Shown in pieces: positions 10,091-20,454 of a DNA stretch of 64,000 nt. Below the pieces are notes generated by a model that saw only the letters and a program-made list of their open reading frames with translations, did not search any database and had not been told where the DNA came from. Location of the stretch: positions 1 through 64,000 of the forward strand of contig JAMZAV010003231.1 of NCBI GenBank assembly GCA_024449915.1, given 5' to 3'. The stretch comes from Sweltsa coloradensis (lineage: Eukaryota; Arthropoda; Insecta; Plecoptera; Chloroperlidae). A program made the position numbers and the translations under genes. Position 1 is the stretch's first letter, and each line of letters opens with the position of its first letter.

Positions 10091-10689
10091 TCCTATGACG
10101 GGCCGCGAAACCCTACAACAATCCATATATATATATGACTATATTGAATTGAAATCTTCCTATCAATGTATAATCATTAGACGAGGAAGCGGAGCGACTG
10201 AGGATACAATTCAACTCAAATGGCGCGTATTCTGTGATTCTGTGTGTGTTCGTCGAAAATCAGCCGAATCACATAATAGAAATAATAGAAATAGATTGCA
10301 CTAAAATTTTAAACAGACATCCGGTACGAGTTAACTGAGAACTGCTAACAAAATCACTAGATCAATTGCGTTTTAAACAAACAAGAAATAATAAATTTAA
10401 AAATAAGCTACGAATGTGTAGGAATTATTTTAACGACAATGTTTTTTTTTTTAAATATATATTTTTGTTCGTCATTTGTCAGGGTGTGAAAATGATGTGC
10501 CCAAGGTGTATCCTATCTTGCACGCTCAAGGTACCTCCAAATAGAGCTGGGAGATTGAATAAACCTTGCCATCTTTACACGAATTTCGCACTGGCTGTGT
10601 TTTCCATAGTATTGTCACAGATGATAAGACTACACACCGTTATATGCATTTTAAAACATGTTCTATAATTTTTAAAATGCAATCCAGAC

Positions 10690-10775
10690 ATTATTAATTT
10701 TTTTCCGACAAGGGGATGGAACCCAGCTCTCCTACATTTGTGGTATAAGGCGCCTTATCCAACTAGACAAGGAAA
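10690..10775 (-). repeat. tRNA-like or tRNA-derived SINE head
   Basis: The minus strand reads TAGTTGGATAAGGCG, an A-box-like block, and later GCTGGGTTCCATCCCC, a B-box-like block. They are spaced roughly as in a tRNA. A 17-nt anticodon arm cannot be drawn, so this is a degenerate tRNA-derived sequence and not a tRNA gene. Confidence 0.4.
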
Positions 10776-10980
10776 ACGCCCAAGTCATTGTTAAAAGTGA
10801 GTGAGTCGTGTGTTAAATACGCAGGAACACTTGTTATTATTTGAAAGAAAGGCTCGACTCTACAGTTAACACGGTCAGAAAAAACTGTCACGTACTGGAC
10901 CCGATGCAACATCCGCCTGATGACGACGAGTTTTATTTCGTACGGAAACCACGAAATTATCGAACTCGCCAAGCATTTCA

Positions 10981-11323
10981 TTGATTGATTGGATATTGCT
11001 TACCGTCTCATATTTATGCAACTTGGCTAATCGAAACGAAGGGAGGGACGTAAGGGATGACGCGGGGGGACAAGGGGTGGACAGGCCTGTGCTGGTCAGA
11101 ACCAGCCACAAGCGTATGGGGAGGGCAGGGGTTCCCCCACGTCGTGGTCATCTCCGTCTGTGTCATCATCCGTCCGTGTTGTCTTTGTCGTCGCCGTCGG
11201 GGAGGTAGTCAAAGGGAAGGGGTACCCCGACGACGACCCAGAGCTTGCCATTAGTTTCAGGAAGTGAAACTCCAGTACTCACGGGTCAAACCGCGAGAAG
11301 GTGTCGAGTTGGAATTTGAAGGC
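10981..11323 (+). mobile_element. Interspersed element S1, reference copy with 12-bp target duplication
   Basis: The 343-bp element starts TTGATTGATTGGATATTGCT and is flanked by CCAAGCATTTCA at 10969-10980 and again at 11324-11335. That is a clean 12-bp target site duplication, as made by LINE-machinery retroposition. Inside are a GCTGGTCAGAACCAGC hairpin and a longer pair of arms around GTCGTCGCCGTCGGGG and its near complement. I see no convincing RNA polymerase III A and B boxes, no long frame and no poly(A) tail. Other copies or parts lie at 9201, 15652, 31423, 35267, 38417, 40052, 41503, 46885, 48437 and 50499. Confidence 0.75.
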
Positions 11324-11559
11324 CCAAGCATTTCAAGTTCATGTTCAACAAAAACATTAGCGGCTACGATGAAAGGCTGAAATACGAGTGGATGGAATTT
11401 GGAATTAAATTGTGCCAAAGATAGCGCCGCGTGAGGAATACGTGTCCACAGTGCACCCACATTGCACGTCGACAACACAGAGAGACGAATCACGGAACCA
11501 GCTACTACCATACTGACAAGCAAACCACATAAAACAACAAGACGGACACAAAGTTGGAG

Positions 11560-12180
11560 TTTTGATAATTCTATTTATTTATTCAAACTAATTACAATAT
11601 ATGTACAACTCGATAAAACAAAAACAAAAAGAAAATATACTGCACAACCTGTGTGGACGGAACAGACAGAGCACAACACTAAGATCACAAACGCTTTACT
11701 TATTAGCAAGACAGTGAACAAAACCTTTCAGTCTGGACAGAACAGACATTCCCTTAAAGGTAACAAAGATTATATTGAACACATTCAGCAGAATCAGAAA
11801 TCAACTCCATGTACTGTAGAGACCAAACAAGAACAGAACGAAGAGCGGAGACAAAATACGTCCGCCTGCGACAAGAACAACTGATCGACTGCGAATGCGA
11901 GGCGAGCGAGGCTGCTGCTGCTGTGCGCGTGATGGCAGTCAAAAGGTGCGGGGCGGCGAGGTCATATCGCTGTTGCACGTCTAGTGCAATAAAATTATTC
12001 AAAATCACGTTGATGACAATAGCACATCAACTCTAAGATGGGTAATAATTGGATGTGAGCTAAATTTAAATATGTACTGAGGTTCATCGTGACGATACTA
12101 TAATTTCGAAGATATTATTATATCCATGTATTTTACGGTAATTTACGGACCGACTGTTACACGGCGCATTTCACTTCACT
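11560..12180 (+). repeat. Interspersed repeat R2, longest copy
   Basis: Diagnostic blocks are CAGAACGAAGAGCGGA, GTCCGCCTGCGACAAGAACA, GCAGTCAAAAGGTGCGGGGC and GGCGAGGTCATATCG, then a GTGACGATACTA block and a GCGCATTTCACTTC block. The same order is seen at 40108-40560 and, up to GAGGTCA, at 44330-44622. No protein signature was found. It may be an LTR or a non-autonomous DNA element. Confidence 0.6.
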
Positions 12181-12742
12181 CACAACACCTGCAGGTAGAC
12201 AGTAGATTGAAGCACGATAGGATCGACAGTGACTAGCAGAGATTGATAGATTCAAGGCATAGAACTTAACTCATTGCTTCATTTTACTGGACCAGTGTGT
12301 ATTAAAGTAGTGTGTATTAGCCTTATTTCTATAGTTAGTTCAACATTTCATCAACATTTTTCAACTGACGAATTAGATGTAAGTAGCAGTAGCAGCAGTA
12401 GTAGCAGGAGCTAACATCCTTTAAGTGATTTTGAGCATGTTTCAAGACATTTTTTCACCAAGAAGGAATGGTCGTACCCCAATAAAATTTGGCATGTGTT
12501 GTCAGGTACCTAAATCCCCTCGATTGTGATAGTTTTCAAGTTTACATCACGTTACATGACGGCTGGGTAACACCTCGAAATCACCCCAACTCTGCTTGGT
12601 GTATAAGGTGCTTGAGTGTGTAGCGCACCGCGGCTTGGCTGCGGCGCCCTAACGGGCACCTAGATACTAATGGAGAAACCCATGCTGTCGCCATGGCAAC
12701 GTCCTTGTTTAGTGACCATCCATCTGCCAAAGAAGAGATGAA

Positions 12743-13258
12743 TTGTTCCACAGGAAAAGTTGTCATCATGGAAATAAATCATTCACTCTCCGAACGGTAT
12801 CAGTACCGTTTGAAAGCCCTAAAATGAACGCACATACATTACAGGCTAAAATAAATTCCCAAGTTTTAGGAGAAGAAACTGCGTGCGCATCGGTACCTTC
12901 TCAATGTAAATGCCTCGGTGTGAGAACGTCTGTAGTCGGTTCAGTAGCTCCTCATTTCATAATGGAACCAATGAGCATGGATCTATCTTCTTTGCCTAAA
13001 TACAATTCCAGCTTTCCCTTATGTCAATCCACATCTTCTTCCCTATCATCATCCCCAAACCTTTCGAATTACACATTTTTAAACAGTTTGTCCTTCTCCT
13101 TGCCAACTCCACAACCAAAAGCTGGCAGCTCCGTCGTCCGGTCATCCACTATAGAATCAACCTACCTACCCCGTCGTGACAACTTTCGCAGAGCATTGAA
13201 TACAACATTGTGGGTATATGCAGGTCTTGCATTAGGGCCTAATATTTTGCAACCATAG
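12743..13258 (+). CDS. Hypothetical open reading frame, 171 aa
   Basis: An ATG-initiated 171-codon frame. The protein is Ser-, Pro- and Leu-rich in its middle (S-S-S-L-S-S-S-P-N-L-S) and has a basic stretch near P-R-R-D-N-F-R-R-A-L-N. No domain, signal peptide or membrane helix is recognised. Its length is unusual for AT-rich DNA, and a second frame of similar length follows after 86 bp, so the pair may be one gene or the ORF1-like part of an unknown element. No splice sites were needed to keep it open. Confidence 0.35.
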   Translation: MFHRKSCHHGNKSFTLRTVSVPFESPKMNAHTLQAKINSQVLGEETACASVPSQCKCLGVRTSVVGSVAPHFIMEPMSMDLSSLPKYNSSFPLCQSTSSSLSSSPNLSNYTFLNSLSFSLPTPQPKAGSSVVRSSTIESTYLPRRDNFRRALNTTLWVYAGLALGPNILQP

Positions 13259-13280
13259 TTTTGCAAATGAAAGTTAATGA

Positions 13281-13297
13281 GCGGTCAAAACGACCGC
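13281..13297. other. Short perfect hairpin between two open frames
   Basis: GCGGTC and GACCGC form a perfect 6-bp stem around an AAAAC loop. It lies between the open frames at 12743 and 13345. It may be chance. Confidence 0.3.
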
Positions 13298-13344
13298 GTA
13301 CGACTAGGCCTACTCTCCGGTTTTATTGATACGTATGCAATATT

Positions 13345-13872
13345 GTGCACCAAGCTATAATGCATTACACAAAATTTTCAGAGAGTGCAGTGGATCTGCG
13401 GAAGGTCGAGCATGCCCACATAAAGAAGCTAGCTGCCACTAGGCTTACTATGGGAGGAGTCGGAGGACATAAGATGCAGGCCCAAGTGGAACAAGCAAGC
13501 AAGAAGGCAAGAAAAGAGATGCTGGTCGTGCAAAGAGAACTGGCGACTGGAAAAGAGGCTGGGAAGAAGCTCGCGATTACAAGTATTGGGGGCCTGCTGC
13601 CTTTTGGCCAGGAAACGTCTATTCCTCTGAAGCCACTTAGTCCCTCTGCATCTTGTGTGTCCTTTGCAGGACTAGAAACAAGTGGGTCTGTTGGCAACGA
13701 TATCCTGGGGAAAGGAAGTTCAGATAGAGGCCTATTTCAAATACCGGGTGTACCCGAGAACGAGCAAGATGTGCTTGGACCTGCACCGCTGCCACTTCAT
13801 GCAAACCCATGCATTTGTGCAACTGTAATCAATCATCTGACCAACAACCCCAAGCTCAACGTGGTCTTTTAA
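13345..13872 (+). CDS. Hypothetical open reading frame, 175 aa
   Basis: The N-terminal third is charged and helix-prone (D-L-R-K-V-E-H-A-H-I-K-K-L, then Q-A-S-K-K-A-R-K-E-M). The C-terminal two thirds are Gly-, Ser- and Pro-rich. No known domain was recognised. It follows another unassigned frame in a compatible direction. A host exon, a domesticated frame or part of a transposon are all possible. Confidence 0.35.
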   Translation: MHQAIMHYTKFSESAVDLRKVEHAHIKKLAATRLTMGGVGGHKMQAQVEQASKKARKEMLVVQRELATGKEAGKKLAITSIGGLLPFGQETSIPLKPLSPSASCVSFAGLETSGSVGNDILGKGSSDRGLFQIPGVPENEQDVLGPAPLPLHANPCICATVINHLTNNPKLNVVF

Positions 13873-14599
13873 CATCACATTTTGACCAACACATGGACAT
13901 GTTCATCTTTTGAGAGTAAGTACCAATATTAAAGATCTTTAACCATAAAATATTATAGCCTAACTAATTAACTAATGTATTTTTAAAGTCTGAAATCAAC
14001 ATTTAGGGTTGAAGAACAGGTGCTAGTGACAATAAGGATAGAAGTTCTGTTGGCTTACCTAAAAGTGGGGTTATTGAGATTTAGACCTAGCCCTGGGGGG
14101 GACAGGGCCTAGTCCTAAACAGTGTTGTTTTTATTTTTTGCACACATGATTACGCCTGGGCTTGATCTATGGATCGAACTACAGCATGGCACATTGCACC
14201 ATTTTCATAAAATTTCAAAACGCTTTCAGGAGTACGTTGGGCGCCAGATATAACATGGCCATGGGTGGCCTGTAGGTGCGTTTCCTTAACTTTCCAGTTA
14301 ACTTTATTTTGTATTTTTCATCCATCAAGCTGGAACAATCAAATAACAACAAAAGGAACTTATGAAAGTAGGTTACAGTTCCTGGAAAATTTCAAATATC
14401 ACAACACCTGATAAAACTGCCATGTCTGCGGGAACCCTGTATGGCAGACAGAATATAATCGACGGTATGAAGAAGTATCAAAATGGGCCTTAATTGCTAA
14501 GTACTACTGATGAACTTATTGCATAAGCGCAAGTAGCACGCAAGTCCTACCAAGCTTAATTGGATGAAGAAAACACAAAAAAGACGATGAAAGAAAGTA

Positions 14600-14840
14600 A
14601 AAATTAATAGGCCTTGGAAATTGAAGAGAACGTAAAGAAGATGAACGTTCCCCAGAATTAAAGTGTAAACAGATAGCTTTTGCCGATCTGGAGATATGTG
14701 TCCAAGACTTGCATAATGAGGAAGAGAAGAAAGAGGAGAAACAGAAATATTTAGATCGTCTCAAGGAAGCCAATGACAGGCTGCAAAAAGCACTTGACAA
14801 AAAGAACATCGACCTTGGCAATACTTTTGATGACAATGAT
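14600..14840 (+). pseudogene. Coiled-coil fragment fused to a LINE 3' end
   Basis: In one frame the sequence reads C-K-Q-I-A-F-A-D-L-E-I-C-V-Q-D-L-H, then a run of Glu and Lys and L-K-E-A-N-D-R-L-Q-K-A-L, a good amphipathic coiled coil. The frame then runs into the LINE family B 3' UTR at about 14841, where it stops. Transposon accessory proteins often have such a C-terminal coiled coil; the parent is not identified. Confidence 0.4.
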
Positions 14841-14965
14841 TTGAAAAACACATTTAAGCTTATTAACCGTATTTTACATCCATACATAGTCAACTTAATA
14901 TCTTGGAGGCGCGAATAATCTTTGCCGTTGAAGCGCCCTAAAACTACTAATACTAATACTAATGG
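14841..14965 (+). mobile_element. LINE family B, 3' end
   Basis: This is the reverse complement of the family block seen at 6783, 34985 and 42159. It contains GAGGCGCGAATAATCTTTGC and GTTGAAGCGCCCTAAAACTA and ends in (CTAATA)n. It is the only plus-strand copy in the window. The tail ACTACTAATACTAATACTAA marks the 3' terminus. Confidence 0.6.
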
Positions 14966-15310
14966 GCGGAGCTGGATTAACACAAGAGGTATTAGAAGGT
15001 GGTAATACGATGTGCAAACAGGATCGAGAAAATGATAAATTGTTAAAAGAAGAAAAAGGATTGAAAATACGGAATTTCAGCGAAATTTCAGATTTCTTTG
15101 GCCAAGATGTACTCTGTGTATCTTAGTTCCGTGAATTTCAAGTCAGACCAAATAAATAATTTATCAACTAAATAAATAATGCCCCTCTGCGGCGGTCTTC
15201 TTTCATAAATGGAGAGAGGAACTTGACAGTTTCACATCACAGAACTTCACAATTATGTGAGAAGTGATGTGTGAACTAGATATTCCATTGGAGTATATAG
15301 AGTAACCAAC

Positions 15311-15651
15311 GCTGGGGTGCACTTTCTTCTGCATGACAGCGGGCCTGGTGACGATAGGTTTTTAATGTTTGGCACCCGGCGCAATTTAGATTTGATGGTA
15401 ACCTGTGAGCATTGGTACATGGATGGGACTTTTCGTACCGCGCCAAATTCGTTCAGGCATATACCATAGACGCAGTTAAATACAGCAATGTCTTACCTGC
15501 AGTACTTGATCTAACGCCTGATAAACAACAAGCAATGTATCAACGAGTGCTAGTAAAGCATTAGTGCCAAACTTAAACCCAACCTCAGTGATGGGTGATT
15601 TTGAACGGGCTGCCCTGAACGCCTACGAGGCAGAGTTTCCCCTCGTTACGC
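15311..15651 (+). pseudogene. MULE transposase fragment
   Basis: One frame reads D-S-G-P-G-D-D-R-F-L-M-F-G-T-R-R-N-L, followed by W-Y-M-D-G-T-F-R-T-A-P, which holds the first catalytic Asp of the MULE domain. After a frame change come P-D-K-Q-Q-A-M-Y-Q-R-V-L and V-M-G-D-F-E-R-A-A-L-N-A, which holds the second Asp. The third acidic residue and the DNA-binding part are lost. The fragment is cut at 15651 by part of an S1 head. Confidence 0.65.
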
Positions 15652-15679
15652 TGATTTGATTGGATTGGATATTGCTTAA
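15652..15679 (+). mobile_element. S1 head fragment
   Basis: TTGATTGGATTGGATATTGCTTAA matches the first bases of S1 and then diverges. It joins directly to the end of the MULE fragment. Confidence 0.5.
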
Positions 15680-16695
15680 GAGTGCTGTTTTAACCCGTGG
15701 GAATTTACGTAGAGAGAGAGAGAGCATGCTTTACCGGACTCAAAAGGCAGGACTAGCGATATTCCAATCATGATTTTTGAGCCAATAACAGCGCGGGCGA
15801 GCTATATGATTCACAGTCACCCGAGATACGTGTTACGCTGTGCACTCGCTGACTGACTGAGCGGGTCCCACTGCGCATAGACCCCGCACGAAGTTACATG
15901 AGTGAATAATTGTAGCTTGTTAGTTGTTTCAAACACAATCACTTCGCGATTGTCTACGGTATTTTATTATACTGCACGTCTTTAATCTCTCATTCCCAAT
16001 AGAATATGATTATTTTATTACACATATTATTAGGACACTATTAATCGTTATACTGGAAATACGAGTAGGCAATTAATAAAACAACGAATAAAAACTAAAA
16101 AAATGTAACCTGGTACTGCGTTTGTCTTGAGCGACTTATTGTTGAATAACGACTGAAGGAAACGTGGAGACACAAGTGAAATGGTGGCATCCATGTCAAG
16201 GTGAAGATAAGCAGTGCTAGGAACTATCAAATTCAATTCATTTTGCAATCATAAGATGTCTTGTTTCTCGCTTCTTACATCGCGGTTAATAATCAATCGT
16301 ACTCAGCCTACAGAATTAGTTAACTTCGTTTAAATGACCAAGACAAGAGGACGTATAATCAAAGATTAGTAAAAATTAAATCGAATACTAAATAAATTTG
16401 ATTCTCAACAATAAGCGTTCTGGTCGTTTGTATGGTGTAGGAGGGGGATAGTGCTGCGTGGCTGTTTGCAATAAACAGATCCTCACATACATTGCAGATA
16501 GAATTCTGTGCTGTGTGTTAATTTTGTGTCGTATTTGATAGATTGAGAGTTTTCCCTTACATCTTCTTCCCATGGTATCCAAATACGCATTTACAGGAGT
16601 AAAAATTACACACACACGTAATTTTTTTTTCACACGCCGTAAACTTTCTCACATTTTCACTAGCAATACTCGCACTTCTACAATTACATTTACCA
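15680..16695. other. No gene recognised
   Basis: The stretch contains a GAGAGAGAGA microsatellite near 15713 and AT-rich DNA. I see no domain in the short open frames on either strand. Confidence 0.4.
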
Positions 16696-17625
16696 CCTTA
16701 CCTTACCAAACTCAAAACAGTAGGTGAAGATAATAAACAAGTGCACAGTCATTTAATCGTATCAGTCAATAAACGTAGCTCATATGCCACATAGACCAAG
16801 TACTCGATCATAGATATAGAATAATATATGCGCTACCGGTCGGAGGCAGAATCGCATTTTTCAACCGCTTGCAGACCTTCAGTGCTCCCATGATAACATC
16901 AAAATGACTGGCCCGAAAATTATGCAATTTTGGGAGAAGTTAGATAGTTGTATAGTGTTTGCAACATATTGAACATATTGCTAATTTTTTTCACAATTTT
17001 CCACCAAAAAATCAAGAAAAACGAAATTTTTTATAAATTTTACGTATTTTTACGTATTTTCTTTTTTTTTGCAGAAAATGGGGGAAACAATTAACGTTCT
17101 GTTCAAAACGTTGCAAACATTATACAATTATCTAACTTCTCCCAAAATTGCATAATTTTACCTTACCTTACCAAACTCAAAACAGTAGGTGAAGATAATA
17201 AACAAGTGCACAGTCATTTAATCGTATCAGTCAATAAACGTAGCTCATATGCCACATAGACCAAGTACTCAATCATAGATATAGAATAATATATGCGCTA
17301 CCGGTCGGAGGCAGAATCGCATTTTTCAACCGCTTGCAGACCTTCAGTGCTCCCATGATAACATCGAAATGACCGGCCCGAAAATTATGTAATTTTGGGA
17401 GAAGTTAGATAATTGTATAGTGTTTGCAACATATTGCTAATTTTTTTCACAATTTTCTAACAAAAAAATCAAGAAATACGACAAATTTTATAAATTTTAC
17501 GTATTTTTACGTATTTTCTTGTTTTTTTTTTGCAGAAAATGGGGGAAACAATTAACGTTCTGTTCAAAACGTTGCAAACATTAAACAATTATCTAACTTC
17601 TCCCAAAATTGTATAATTTTCGGAC
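16696..17625. repeat. Two-copy tandem duplication, period about 465 bp
   Basis: The segment beginning CCTTACCTTACCAAACTC at 16696 recurs at 17161 with only scattered differences, including the CGCTACCGGTCGGAGGCAGA block and the hairpin arms within it. The high similarity implies a recent duplication. Each unit carries part of a foldback element. Confidence 0.8.
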
Positions 17626-17652
17626 TAGTCATTTCGATGTTATCATGGGAGC
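17349..17652. mobile_element. Foldback (long-TIR) MITE
   Basis: The left arm starts GCTCCCATGATAACATCGAA and continues through CCCGAAAATTATG and GGGAGAAGTTAGATAATTGT. The right arm is its inverse and ends GATGTTATCATGGGAGC. The arms are about 80 bp each, separated by a short A/T-rich core with ACGTATTTTTACGTATTTTC. The first tandem unit holds the same left arm at about 16890 but its right arm is cut at the tandem junction. No coding capacity. Confidence 0.7.
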
Positions 17653-17762
17653 GCAGAACCATTACGTTTTGGTCAAACTTTAACCTGAAAGAGACATATC
17701 GGAAATAAAGTAGATTTGAATAGATTTAAATAAATTCCCGTGTTCAATACCACATGAATACT

Positions 17763-17787
17763 TATACGATACGATACGATACGATAC
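17763..17787. repeat. (ACGAT)n microsatellite
   Basis: Several direct copies of the pentamer TACGA in a row. Confidence 0.8.
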
Positions 17788-17789
17788 TT

Positions 17790-18628
17790 ATTATATACAT
17801 CATGAAAATTCCACCACAGTCGTTTGTCCGCTGGAGAGCAAACGAAACATAAACACACATACTATTCAAAATATAAACAAAACACGAGCTATTTTCTCAA
17901 GATTGACATATTGGAGTCTTCATAACGCAATTCCAATAATAATTTTTTTTTATTACTCGATGAACGTATCTAGGGAAAGGAACACATCAATAATTGTTGC
18001 AAAATACAGCTGCTGTTTAAAATGGATTTGCATTCGAATCGAAACATAGCCAATTTCCATAATGAATTGCTTGATGATGGCTTGTTGGCCGCTCGATTTA
18101 ATTACATTTGTATCATACTATATCCGATATTGGAATCAAGATTGCACTTTTATGGAAATCAATCCAAAAATTAAAAAAAATATATCCACACATTTTCTAC
18201 ATCTGCGTCATTGTAGAAGCGTAAATGATAGATTAGGGGAGAAACAAATGACGAAAGAATTAAGCAATATGACAATATTTTGACTTATGAGACTGATTGA
18301 AGGAAGGTCATCAATAAAATCGAAACATTTGCAATTACCTACTATTAAACTTTAAAATTTAAAATTTAAAAAATCATATCATGGGGATGGCCAAGGTTGA
18401 AAACGGAAAAATGGAAATAACACAATTTTGACAGCAACAAGGCAAGTTATCTCAAGAATGTGTGTAGGACGTCAGTGCGACGGTGCGACTGTGTGATTCA
18501 CTTATTGGTGTGACCGAAAGTATTACATTACAACGCGGGGAACGGTTATCTGTGTTGGCCTGTCACAACACTCATTCATAGACCAGTCGAGATATCCAAA
18601 TTTATGCTTAGAAATCAATGTTAGCGGC
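17790..18628. other. No gene recognised
   Basis: AT-rich DNA. The one short frame, at 18062-18283, has no recognisable motif. Confidence 0.4.
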
Positions 18629-19085
18629 AAAATGTGAGACATTTGGGTACCGGGCTGATTTATACGTAAAAAACCCCAATAAATCCGAATTTGCCCGGTA
18701 CCACCTCGGATTTTGGCCCGTTTGCCCAGAATCCAAGATGGCGTCCAACAAGGTGTAAAAACTGTATAAACCCATTAAAGTACTATTTTTGTTTATTGAA
18801 CACGTCAGTGGGGTTCATTTTACGGTTTTAGGGGTCGCGGAGAACGATTGAAAGTGTTGCGTAAAAGCCCCAGAAACGGAAGACCCATTTTCAAAATGGC
18901 GGCCACTTTGATGGAGAAAACTGTTTTTTTTTCCTCTTTGAGTAAATACCATTTTATGCGTGTGAGACATTGTGGTACCGGGCTGAATTATCGGTAATAA
19001 ACCCCGCTGAATATTAAGCTGTCCGGTACCACCTCAGATTTTGACCCATTTGCCCGGAATTCAAGATGGCGTCCAACATGGTGTA
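18629..19085. repeat. Two diverged direct repeats of about 125 bp
   Basis: Copy one at about 18629-18760 and copy two at about 18960-19085 share GTGAGACATT, GGTACCGGGCTGA, CCGGTACCACCTC, TTGCCC and CAAGATGGCGTCCAACA in the same order. The spacing is about 330 bp. A third AAATGGCGGCC-like block lies between them. Possibly repeated regulatory modules or a repeat with an internal duplication. Confidence 0.65.
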
Positions 19086-19542
19086 GAAAAGCGCAGGACA
19101 AGTCCTATTAATTTTGGGTAAACACTTCTCGCGTTCGACTTATGCAAGTGCTTTGTCAATTCAGTTCGCCTCTAGCCTTCACTCGATGAAGTGCAAAGTT
19201 CGTTTTCGTCTCCAATCTCTCGCTCGCACCTCGCAACGCACGTGTCCGTTCTCCGGACATTGCACTCACTGTACGTACTCAAGAGCGTAGCCGCCTGCCG
19301 CGTCCGTCTTGGAATACAACGACGGGTTTCCGAGCTGCAGTCCTTGGTTCGACTTGCCTTCCAGGCATTCTCTAACTTCCTACTCACCTTCCCAAACTCG
19401 AGTTTCTTTATCCCTGTTCTCTCTCGCGGTGGGCTTAACATCTCGCCCATCGTACTTACCTCTGCACTGCCTCCTTCAGCCTACGTCAAGATTCGGGGTA
19501 AGTTCAGATCAAAATATATACAGTCCATTATTCTCGGAGTTG

Positions 19543-19712
19543 AGCACCTCGGCTCGAACAGCTCCAAATGGATCGGGACCTAACTCTTGCTAAGGCAATA
19601 ACAAAAATCCGGCATAGTGAAACGATTTAAGCCCAGCAAAGCGAACTTCGACCGGATAGGGATAGGCAAGCAAACCTCGACACAATAAGCCGGCAGTATA
19701 CCTATGCCATGT
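19543..19712 (+). pseudogene. Ty3/gypsy gag fragment
   Basis: Reading from near 19543, L-E-Q-L-Q-M-D-R-D-L-T-L-A-K-A-I is followed by I-R-H-S-E-T-I, then a stop, then A-Q-Q-S-E-L-R-P. This is the C-terminal part of a Ty3-type gag just before the zinc knuckle in K02A2.6-like elements. Only about 55 codons remain. The GC-rich stretch upstream may be an associated LTR or leader but has no clear boundary. Confidence 0.5.
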
Positions 19713-19722
19713 GTTGCTTCAG

Positions 19723-19883
19723 GTCCCCCCTATGCACCAACTCTGAGCCTGGTCTACACGGGAGACAACGTCACGGCCACCTGTGAGGTGCAGGAGAGTC
19801 GCCCTGTCACCAACATGTCCTGGGTCCTGGGCGACGCTGTCATCCTCAAGGACGTTATCACTCACGACACAACTCAGGACGAG
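19723..19883 (+). CDS. Isolated Ig-domain exon (partial)
   Basis: After an AG acceptor the frame starts in phase 1 and reads P-P-Y-A-P-T-L-S-L, then V-T-A-T-C-E-V-Q-E-S-R-P-V and M-S-W-V-L-G-D. This has the first Cys and the invariant Trp of an I-set-like Ig domain, as in cell-adhesion receptors. Phase-1 starts are usual for Ig exons. The second Cys is missing: the similarity ends near 19883 and a different sequence follows without a donor. It is probably a gene fragment or pseudo-exon. Confidence 0.5.
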
Positions 19884-20264
19884 TGGTTATGGCCCTGGAG
19901 CCCTATTCCTGAGTTCCACCCGTCCACGAGACGGGACGGGACGAGTCGTTTTGTACCACGTGACCACGTTTACCCGTTCAAGATGGCCGATTGCTATTCC
20001 TGAGTTCGATCTCGTCCCGTTTTGTCAACCCGTCCCGTCTAATCTATCTCGGCTGCTCAAGACCAGCCGAGAGAGCCACCGAGGCCGGTACCCATATGGT
20101 TTGAAAGAAAACAATGGCGGACAACATCACTGCAATTCACGTTTTAGCGTAGGGAAATAATGTTTTATGAGCTTTGCGTGTATGTTATGTACGATATACT
20201 GTAATAGAAATGACCGCAGTTAAACTGCGCGTGTGTTTCCAAGTTTCATCTTCCACGGATTGCG

Positions 20265-20322
20265 ATGCTATCACGAATCTATGCACCGAGAAGTTGCCCA
20301 ATCACTGCAATACGAGGCAAAG
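20265..20322 (+). CDS. Candidate first coding exon
   Basis: An ATG is followed by 58 nt of open frame ending at an excellent donor, AAAG|GTAAGC, in phase 1. Upstream lie ACAATGGCGG and CAAGATGGC-like motifs and a CACGTGACC E-box near 19958. No partner exon could be linked in the window. Confidence 0.3.
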
Positions 20323-20454
20323 GTAAGCTAAAACATCGCATTAAAATGTATATTTTTAATATGTGCGGGCTGACCAATGTAATAAAGACACATTTGTATC
20401 ATTTATTACGTATTTCTTTTATTATGTACGTCCCTGCATTGATTGCAGTGGTTT

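Noticed and set aside
14220..14280. TTGGGCGCCAGATATAACA looked like an LTR-primer-site junction
   Set aside because: No paired LTRs or retroelement frames nearby.
19172..19593. Overlapping 92-130 codon frames on both strands
   Set aside because: GC-richer region with open frames on both strands and no domain; more likely an LTR or leader.
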